Source: Rhopalosiphum padi (Eukaryota; Arthropoda; Insecta; Hemiptera; Aphididae). From it: a stretch of DNA of 64,000 nt. The translations under genes were made by a program, and so were the position numbers. Of this stretch, positions 55,855 to 64,000 are shown one piece after another (the stretch's first letter is position 1; each line of letters starts with the position of its first letter). Below the pieces are notes generated by a model. That model did no database searches. It was given only the letters and a program-made list of their open reading frames with translations, and was not told the DNA's origin. The stretch lies in contig NC_083600.1 in NCBI RefSeq assembly GCF_020882245.1, forward strand, positions 2,790,001-2,854,000, in the 5' to 3' direction.

Positions 55855-56346
55855 ATAGACGTGCGCAGACTTCTGAGTCAGCCGAGTTAGGTATGGCTAA
55901 ATTCAATCTGACCCCCCCTTCACCTGGCATGATCATACAGGAAAAAAATTATAGACATTTTCAAATACAAACTTCGAAGTGACCCTTTTCACATTTTGTT
56001 GGTGACTGGAAAATGTAAACAATCTTTTTTCATTATTTTAACACATACAATTCATCAATACCTATTGATTTAATTTTAACCAATTATATAATCTAATAAA
56101 ACAATTTAAAAACGATCAAAACATAATTTTTTTACTTTATAAGATAATAATTCTGCAATAGTCAACTTAACACATCTCAATAGGCAACCAGTAATCTTTA
56201 ATCATGCATTTTAATTTATTATGTTATTAATTGTTTACGGCTATAATGCCTTATTACTTTAATAAGTACCAAGTACCCACACACGTATAAAAAAAAAGCT
56301 CAGGTGAGACTAAAGTCCAATTAGTTATACCCGTGCGCACGTCTAT
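55855..56346. mobile_element. DNA-transposon-like element with 13-base inverted ends
   Basis: Left end atagacgtgcgca and right end tgcgcacgtctat are perfect inverted repeats 492 bases apart. tttaac occurs just outside both ends and may be part of a target duplication. Sub-terminal halves (ccccccttcacctg against caggtgagac) also mirror loosely. No transposase frame. Confidence 0.7.
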
Positions 56347-57775
56347 GGATTTAACATAAATTTAATCCAAAATTTCTCTTTAATTAATATTGATATCAGT
56401 AAATACAATTGTCAGTTTTAAAGAATTTAATAAATAATAGTTTGTGAAAAATACATTCCAATTTAGTTTATTGAAAAGTAATTATAACCTTCGTTTGTAA
56501 AAAGTAGGTACTAAAAACTGCATCATCTTTTTCAAATGAGTTTTGTTATTTATTATAACTGTATGATTTTAATGATTTCTTTATTTGTATTACAATATTT
56601 ATTATACAGTTTACCTCTATTAGGGCTAACTTAATTGCTTTCTCTTAAATAAACTTAAACCAGCACTTATAATGTGACTATGTGAAACGTGAATTTAATA
56701 CTTAAATGGAAAAACTTTTTTTCCCGAATAATATTATTACCTTCTTTAAACTTATATTTTTATATAATATATTAATTTTAACTTAATTGTTTCAGTTAGT
56801 TCAAACATCAATCTATTTAATTTAATAATTATAAAATATATTGAACATTTCCATAATAAAATTTAAAAAAAACTATATTTATATACCTAATATTAATAAT
56901 TATATATTTTTAGTTATTTTACCAATTAAACAATTATACTTACTTATTTTTAGTGATTTTAAATATGTATTAGTATTGGTAAATTACTTTAACTATGTTT
57001 TTTTGGTAAATTTAAACATTAAACAATTTAATTAGTATAAAATATAGTAAATATTAATATAAAACAAATATATTTACATAATAATAATAACAACTAGATT
57101 ATTTAAGTTATTTTTACCTAGTAAATAGCTGTACTTATTTTATTTTATGATTTTGTATCAATAAACTGTATAGGTGAAACATATATTTAATAAAGTATAT
57201 ATTGTATTCATAGAATTACATAGATCTTTAAACAAATAATATTTTGTTACTAACAATATGCATCTTTATTCATTTCAACACTATACTTATAAAATCAATA
57301 AGAATATTGCAAAAAAGTTCAACAAATAATATTAATACAATTTTATTCTTTAATAATCTGATTTGGTGTTCATTTATTTTTTAATTTTTAAACAAATATA
57401 AATCATATAGGTATTCATTATTATTTGAGTTGTAAATTTCAAACAAGATTATATTATCATGCAGTTTAACGTTCAAATTGGTTGCCACCATTTAAATTCC
57501 TCAACCTTATATAATAATGTTAAACAGCAGCATAATTAAAATAAATATAAATTTAAACATAGAAACAGAAGAACTAGATGTTTGATAAGAACAAAAATTG
57601 AAAAATGTGGTACCTAACTAATCAATGTATCAACAAAATAAAAAAAAAGAACACTTACAAGATTAGTTCAGTACGATACATGAAATAACAATAAAAAAGT
57701 CTATAAATACAATTCAAAAAAATAAATATTATGTACAGTACTACTAAAATTATTATAAAAAAAAAATACATCCTT
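56347..57775. other. AT-rich DNA, including 3' flank of the two-exon gene
   Basis: No independent gene. From about 57360 it matches, as a direct repeat, the block starting near 57990. The part adjoining 57776 should include the 3' UTR of the small gene on the minus strand. Confidence 0.5.
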
Positions 57776-57917
57776 TCAACAGTTGATTATCAATTGAACT
57801 TCTTTTTGCTGCTGCCAAACGTCTTTCGAGTTGAAATACAGCCGACACATTTTCCATCCGCTTTGTGACAAATTCTTCGTCACCGGGTAGTCAATGATCC
57901 ACACTAATATTCGGTTC
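57776..57917 (-). CDS. Two-exon gene, exon 2 (terminal)
   Basis: Residues 33 (split) to 79 and stop. Contains NRILVWIIDYPVTKN and SGWKMCRLYFNS. A truncated, stop-containing copy lies at about 58410-58481. Confidence 0.6.
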
Positions 57918-60811
57918 CTATAAAAAAAAACTTGTGTAAATATCAAATATAATTTAAACTTATTAAAGACACAATTTTGTTATTTTTAAACTCTGTGTTG
58001 GTATTCTTTTATTTTTGAATTTAAAACAATTTTAAATTTTATATTTATTATTTTTTCAGTTATAAAGTTCAAACAAGAAGATTATACTCTACTGCCGTTT
58101 AACTTTCTGTTCGGTGGCCATTGTTTAAATTCGTCACTCTCTTTTAAGAACGTTAAACAACACAATAACTATAAAAATATAAATCTAAACATACAAAAAG
58201 ATGGAATAGCTATGTGATAAGAAAAAAAATTGAAAAATTTTGTAATTTATCAATGTATCATTAAAATTAAAATAATAGAACACTTAAAACCGTAGTACAA
58301 TACATTATCTGAAAAAAAACCATAAAAATTACATACAATTTAAGTAAATATTTATAATATACTGTACTATACTGTTCAAAAAAATATAGTATTTTAGTAT
58401 AAAACAAACACTTCCTTGCGACATCACTTGATATTCAGATGAGTTTCTTATTGATGCTGTCAAACGTCATCCGGGTTGAAATTATACAAGGATATAGCGT
58501 AATAATTCCAGTTTTTTTGTTTTTCCAATATAATGACAAGATCTGAAATTTTTTATTTTATTTTATTATTTCTATTAACCACCCAAAGTACTAAATAGAT
58601 CATATTTGCTAAAAGAATAATTCATGTCAAACAGAAAATAATCTACAAAAGACAGAATTGTAAAATCATTATACATTTTTTGTTACGTCCTGGATCTAAG
58701 TTGTACTAAATGACTTTATTTTATTCTTGGCAATTTCATGCATGGGACCATTGATCGGTAACCTTTTTGAACTCTCAAGCCACATTCACAAATTAAAAAC
58801 AGTTTGCGGACCAGATAAAAATAAAAATTTTATATTCTTAAATTATTTACTATGAAAAAAAATATTGTCTAGAACTTTAAAATAATAAATTATAAATAAA
58901 CAAAAAATTTTTAGCGTTTTGTAATTTAAAACGGTTCGTGTACAATAACCCGCCGGTTGCCGACCACTTCATTGGACGATCGGAAATAAAATATAGGTCT
59001 AAGTACTCTAAGTCATCGTGGTAGGCGGGTAGCAGTTAAGCAATTCGTACATTTATTTTATGTAAAAAAAGTAAAATTATTACTACCCTAAAATTATAGG
59101 AAAATTAAGCTACATAAGTATCCTTTGACGCTTTTCGGCGAAATCAAGCTATGCCATATTAAAGTTCAAACTTGCACCGCCACCGAAGAAACAGCTAGTT
59201 TATTTCTCCATTTGTCTTCTTTAAGCTTCGGAATGGAATTATTGAAATATTTTATAAAAAAGAGAGTACTTGTCATGTACTGAAGGCTGATGTTTGACGA
59301 CTATTCAATAAAATGATTAGAATTGTTAAAATCGTCTCCTACAAATGACGACCATTGTCGTTTGCCATGGATGATACATATTAAAATAATGATAGATTAT
59401 ACATGTTTTTTTTATAGAACTCTTTGTGATATTATAGGATTTATTTTTATACATTACAGCTGTCTTGCATATGAACATTTTGGTACCTATCTAATTAATT
59501 TCATACGTAAAATCATAATAATTGTATATACTGAATTTTATTTTAAATTTAAATTTTATTATTTTAATAGTTGTTTGGTAAAATTTATCACAAAAAAATA
59601 AGACCATCTTCGACCAGCATAATTTTACATTGTACACAATGCTTATACATTGAATTCAAATAGTACAGATTCGTTATAGTGACATACTTAACCTAGTCTA
59701 CATGTAATCACCTACTATAGTAGCTACGTATACAGCAGTTTACGGTTTGGCTGAACTAAATGATTAATCATTTTAAAAATATTTAAAAGTTTAATCATTA
59801 AATTAATATTACATACTAAATAGTTAATCGATTATGATCTACGTATAATAAAAAAGGACTTACAAAATCTGCAATAAAATTAATTTCTAAATACAACCAG
59901 TTATTCACATTCGACTCGTTATACACATGTGACTATATCATTCCCGTTTCGGTACCATCCTGTTTAGGAATAATAGATACTCATACTATTTTTTACTGAT
60001 TTTAAAATTAATCGATAGGTTCTAATTAATATTCTCAGATAATTATTGCGATATTAATATATATATATAATAAATGCATCTATTTATGGTATTATGCTAT
60101 GTTTATTTTATCCTATAAGTGTATAGTCAAAATATTTTGAAAATTATAATATGTATAAGAAATGCTAACATTAACATTTGGTAAAATTTTCAAATAACTA
60201 CATACAGTTATTTATAGCTTTAATAAAAAAAGAACTACAGTTATTCGTTTTTAAATTACTACAAAAAAACAAAAATGGGTTGAGGAAAAATAGTTATCAC
60301 AGAAATATAAAATGAATATCAGAATATCCAATGTCATAAAAATTCAAAAATCAGACAATTATAAAATATTAATGTGTTTTTTCGGGAAAATTTTTAGTTT
60401 TGTTCGGGATAAAAAAACTTATAATAGTCGTGTACTCGGTCGGTTCAAAATGAAAAATGATTTTAAAAACAATTAATATAAATATAAATTATTATTCTAT
60501 AAAACTGGTCTGATAATATGACGATATTATGTATTTTCGGTCTCAGTATCTCACGTATTTTATGCATCGCGCTTTCGGGAATAAAATATGCATACGTATA
60601 CGTATATATACGTCACCCGGCGGGTAGCAGATTGTTCGGTGCAATAAATATGTATTTATTTTATGTCTAAAAAATTAAATTAAAGCTCCAAAAGTATAGA
60701 AAATCAAACTCACGTAAACATCGATTTTTTGTAACACTTAGTTGTGTCATATTTAATGTCCAAACGTTCAGTAACCACATCGACGACGCAGGAACAGCTT
60801 TCATCGTCCAT
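57776..60811 (-). CDS. Two-exon gene encoding a 79-residue protein of unknown function
   Basis: Exon 1 is 60714-60811 and exon 2 is 57776-57917. The start ATG (60809-60811) has an in-frame upstream stop. Exon 1 ends in phase 2 at a strong donor (GTGAGT), and exon 2 begins after a pyrimidine-rich acceptor (tttttttatag). The only open frame of exon 2 is the one that phase requires, independent support for splicing. The product starts MDDESCSCVVDVVTERLD and ends KEVQLIINC. It is 79 residues, with no signal peptide or membrane segment, cysteines at 6, 8, 26 and near 56, and at the last residue, and an aromatic-rich middle (ILVWIIDYP). I do not recognise the family. Further small exons in the 2.8-kb intron are possible. 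Confidence 0.6.
58410..58481 (-). pseudogene. Decayed copy of terminal exon
   Basis: Aligns with the 3' half of exon 2 (tttcaactcgaaagacgttt against tttcaacccggatgacgttt) but has in-frame stops and lacks the 5' half of the exon, including the acceptor. Non-functional copy. Confidence 0.7.
58482..59014. other. AT-rich DNA within the intron, possible element fragment
   Basis: Text around 58745-58980 (ttgatcggtaacctttttgaac ... ggttcgtgtacaataacccgccggttgccgacc) looks like the ends of a hAT-type element, but no clean inverted repeat or target duplication could be fixed. Confidence 0.35.
59125..59211 (-). pseudogene. Decayed copy of exon 1
   Basis: Aligns with exon 1 of the two-exon gene from its ATG (atggacgatgaaagctgttcc against atggagaaataaactagctg) and through the 5' flank. 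It has a stop at the fourth codon and several indels. It lies inside the intron of the intact gene, same orientation. The homologous flank spans about 59015-59250 against 60610-60870. Confidence 0.7.
59251..60609. other. AT-rich intronic DNA
   Basis: Open frames here (for example 59323-59601) are low-complexity Y/F/I/K-rich and not supported. Confidence 0.5.
60714..60811 (-). CDS. Two-exon gene, exon 1
   Basis: Residues 1-32 plus two bases of 33. MDDESCSCVVDVVTERLD, then DTTKCYKKSMF. Donor ac/GTGAGT. Confidence 0.6.
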
Positions 60812-61992
60812 CTTTATCGCGTTTCGAATTGAAGATATTGAGATATTTCATAAAAATAAACCGAACAGAACGACATATGCGTGTAAATATTATATATATT
60901 AAAGTACGGTTTAACGATTTGTACGTCTATTTTTTTTCTCCGTTGAAATCATTACAACCGTCAATCGTCTCCGGCGAATAGCGAACTCTTGCAGATGATT
61001 GTCATATATGATAGATTAATATGATAGATCCATAGACCATAATATATTGTATTATATTATATTGTAATATTATTAGATATTAGCCAGACATTTAAACATT
61101 TAAACAACAACTAATTACTAACTTATTTAAAAAACAAATCGTATATATTATCTGGTATATAGTTATATTTTAATATTGATTCATGTATTTTTACTAGCTG
61201 TTATTAACGTGTAAATCGATGCCATCACCGATCAGTGTTAATAGGTTTATAGCATTAAAAGCTTAAAACTAATCTACATAATATTTTGAATACTTCTCTG
61301 TTGGTGTTAAATAATAATACACGAATTGGTGTCTTTAAATAATATTTTTGTAATAAATTACAACAAAATAAATAACTATAATCGTTATTTTTCGTTAAAA
61401 TATTCAGTTTTGTCAGTATTCAAATTTGGTACGTACCAATATCTTGTACATGTGTATTGTGTAATAATAAGTTATGCAAATATAATTTTTATATTTTAAA
61501 ATTGTAATAAAAACAACTTATGAGAAACCTTATTTTTAAACAATTTACAAAGAATGTTAATAGTTAAAAATACATTTTTTTAACTTTTAAATTTAATTCA
61601 CAATATAATACGATAATATATGTTTTTTTATATAATTTGTATAATTTACTTAGTGTTCACCAACACATTTTTAACCATACCTCTTTTGAAACGGACTGTA
61701 TGAAGTGAGAAGGGATTTGCAGTGTTACAAAATACCGGAGCCGTTTGAGAATTTATTATTTTGTAAAACGGGAGCCGTATTGGCTACGTCCAAGAATAGA
61801 TGTTTGCGTAAGTTATTATTTCTATTATTATGAGAGATTAAATTAACATTTAATACTAAAAAAATATTAATTATGATGGATAATCTGATAACTGGGAGAC
61901 ATATTGACGCATATTTTATACCCGAGTGTCCAATGCATAAAATTATAATATGATAGAATCATATATATTTTTATATACCTATATTAATATAG
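60812..61992. other. Upstream flank of the two-exon gene
   Basis: AT-rich. 61700-61815 is GC-richer with short open frames on both strands bounded by splice-like signals (plus-strand gtaagt at 61805), and 61797-61925 is a copy of 63365-63480. No gene model could be closed here. Confidence 0.4.
61797..61925. repeat. Direct duplicate of 63365-63480
   Basis: Shared text includes tgcgtaagtt, ttatttntattatt, ttaacatttaa-like and taatctgntaactgg blocks with scattered differences, same orientation, about 1.57 kb apart. The second copy is the intron and acceptor region of the gene at the right edge. Confidence 0.7.
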
Positions 61993-62000
61993 TATTACAC

Positions 62001-62692
62001 GGTTCCACGTCATAATATCTTCGAAATAATATCTTTGGTCAAAATAACTCGGTAAAAATATCTTTTGTGAAAATATCTTATGACAAAAATATCTTTGATC
62101 AATATATCTTTTAAATTGATTTAAAAAAAAATTTTTATTTATATAATTAATTTAATAAATTGTTACACATAAGTATAAAAAATAGGTAAAAAGTAACATC
62201 TCTTCAAAATCCAAAAATATAGGTAAAATTATTATTATCATAAATATTAAAAACTTAATTAATTAAATTAAAATTAGTACCAATTACTTAATACTGAATA
62301 TTGTAAGATAAACCCCTTAAATATTGAACTGCTGGTATTTCTGAGCAATCGAAAATCCCAACTAATAAACAGATAATGCCTCTACCATTTTTATCTTAAT
62401 GGCATAATATGAACATATTGTACATTTGTATACGTAGTAAATAGCTCGCAATCAGTAAACTAACGACAATTTTAAAATACTATATATTATAAAATATTAA
62501 ATGTCGATTTTAGATATAATCATAACGACATATAATAACTAATAAGCTAAAAAAAATCAGTATCAGTAAAAATTAGTATAAAAGATATTTTGTTCAAAGA
62601 TATTTTTGTTTAAAGATATTTTGACCAAAGACATTATTTCGAAGATATTTTGACTAAAGATATTATTTCGAAGATATTTTTACCGGTCACCG
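62001..62692. mobile_element. Non-autonomous element with iterated aaagatatttt motifs
   Basis: Flanked by a perfect 8-base duplication tattacac (61993-62000 and 62693-62700), the size used by hAT transposons. The outer 110-120 bases on each side are inverted copies built from repeats of (a)aatatctttgg/aagatattttgacc, about 6 per side. The interior (about 62120-62575) is AT-rich without a coding frame. The very ends (ggttccac and cggtgacc) match only loosely. Confidence 0.75.
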
Positions 62693-62700
62693 TATTACAC

Positions 62701-63266
62701 TGCACTACATATATTTTACTGAATTGACCGCACTACTTTAATGTATACACAACTGTTGTTCTCATTGTCATTATTGGAAAATAAGTAATATAATTAACCG
62801 ACATAAAATTTAATATTTTTGCATAACTCTAATGACGTAATTCGTGAATTATATAATAAAATGTAATGATATTGTTATAAAAATGATTAACTAAACATGA
62901 TATAATTATCGGCAACATAATAACACTGCAGTAATGTACCTATTTTGCCTATACTATACGCCATGTAAGACTTTATTTGGGGCGAGTATAAGTATAAATG
63001 GCAATATTATGAATCATAATTTATGGTTATTAATATTTGTATTTTATATACTCATAAATTTAAAAGTATTTGAAATTTTTTAGTGTTAACTATAATGTAG
63101 ATGGTAGATATTAAATACATTAAATATATCACAGACACCTAATATAAAACGCATCATATCTATTATATATGGTAAAAGGTAATCGTTGATGTACACCTTT
63201 GTATACGATGCCTATTTGTTTCGTAAAATAATCATATTTTCATAAAATATCTCATTAGTTCACTTT
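62701..63266. other. AT-rich intergenic DNA
   Basis: No gene seen. It includes the 3' flank of the gene or pseudogene that follows. Confidence 0.5.
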
Positions 63267-63958
63267 TCAGTTCAAGATTGCGTTAAATTTGGAAAGAAAA
63301 CATTTCAATTGTCTACACTCCATTAATGCCAAATAGTTAGCTGTTTAACCGGAGAAGAAGAATAAATGTATGCGTAAGTTTTTATTTTTATTATTTTAGA
63401 AAATTAAATGAACATTTAAAACTAAAGAAATATTTATTTACGTAGCTACTTAATCTGTTAACTGGATGGCGTAAACACGCGTATTTAATTTTCAAACTTG
63501 CAATAGTTCTTTTATAATAATATTTAATTTACCTAAATGTTTAAAGTCATCAGGTTTATTTTCAACTCTCTGTGTAGAATCAATATTAGAGGGGTCATCA
63601 TCGTGGTTTGAATCTGAGACACCGATCACATGTTTTTCAAAAATCATTATGCAATTAAAATCTAAAGTAGAGAAATAAATACCATGTATAAATTTAAATA
63701 AATTATAAGATAGGTAACAAAAGTCACTATCAACTACTATACCTTTAGATACATAACAAGGAGGGAAACTATTATTTTTTGAAATATTTAATTTTAAATT
63801 GTTGCTTTTAGTCTTTTTTTTAAATTGTACATATTAAGAGATAAACTATTGCGTTTTTTTGTTAATCTACTATAATATTCATCTTCAGTACTAGATTAGA
63901 TATATCTGACTTTTGTATTGCTTTGGGTAGCTTGAATCTATAGCTTAAGCCAAAGAAT
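63267..63958 (-). pseudogene. Partial or decayed multi-exon gene at the window edge
   Basis: Three minus-strand segments join in one frame: 63743-63833 (open; its upstream edge is uncertain), 63533-63661 and 63267-63340 with stop at 63267-63269. Junctions are GT-AG and phases agree (both phase 1). The peptide includes NNSFPPCYVSK, then DFNCIMIFEKHVIGVSDSNHD, VENKPDDFKHLANYLALMEC, and ends KFNAILN. Further 5', coding-like sequence continues but in other frames: STEDEYYSRLTKKRNSLSLN (63797-63895) shifts at a run of eight A, and FFGLSYRFKLPKAIQKSD (about 63904-63957) after an acceptor-like tttcag shifts again. Either two indels have killed the gene or there are undetected small introns. I do not recognise the family. 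Confidence 0.45.
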
Positions 63959-64000
63959 CTGAAATATTTATTAAACAATTTTAATAAATTATAAATTCAA

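Larger units (their letters stand above)
57360..58481. repeat. Tandem direct duplication, two ~430-base units
   Basis: Unit A about 57360-57836 and unit B about 57990-58481 align along their length. Examples are cagtttaacgttcaaattgg against ccgtttaactttctgttcgg, then ccatttaaattcctc against cattgtttaaattcgtc, then the stop-proximal end of the terminal exon. The copies have diverged substantially. Unit A carries the intact last exon, unit B a broken one. Confidence 0.8.

Noticed and set aside
59323..59601. 92-codon open frame on plus
   Set aside because: I/F/Y/K-rich translation of AT-rich intron, with no start context or conservation signal.

Overview
This window is AT-rich, intron-containing animal DNA. 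I read it as insect, most likely an aphid or close hemipteran. The gene structure is eukaryotic (GT-AG introns, no operons). The lingerer family is animal. The background of TA-rich DNA with recurring ggtacct/aggtag motifs and many short inverted-repeat elements resembles aphid genomes. The species is inference.

Layout. From 1 to about 40.2 kb I find no gene I can defend. It is long AT-rich DNA with a few GC-richer islands (about 0.8-1.3, 17.8-19.2, 23.1-23.6 and 29.7-30.6 kb), simple repeats, a 380-base palindrome at 25.1-25.5 kb, and transposon debris that thickens toward 34.8-40.4 kb. One short candidate first exon lies at 19125.

From 41.0 to about 54.3 kb, minus strand, lies a complete gene of 18 coding exons plus one 5' untranslated exon. 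It encodes a 1089-residue lingerer/UBAP2-UBAP2L protein (UBA domain, RGG boxes, UBAP2-lig motif, low-complexity Q/S/P/Y tail). All 17 splice junctions inside the coding sequence keep one frame. A GC-rich promoter block covers 53.5-54.7 kb, and one intron carries a transposon-like inverted repeat.

From 54.7 to 64 kb is AT-rich DNA with inverted-repeat elements. It holds a small two-exon minus-strand gene (57776..57917 plus 60714..60811, 79 residues, function unknown). A decayed copy of both its exons sits inside its own intron. At the right edge are exons of another minus-strand gene or pseudogene (63267-63958), whose 5' part is broken by two frame changes.

The genes show no obvious functional link. 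Lingerer is a cytoplasmic RNA-binding regulator, and the two right-hand genes look lineage-restricted.
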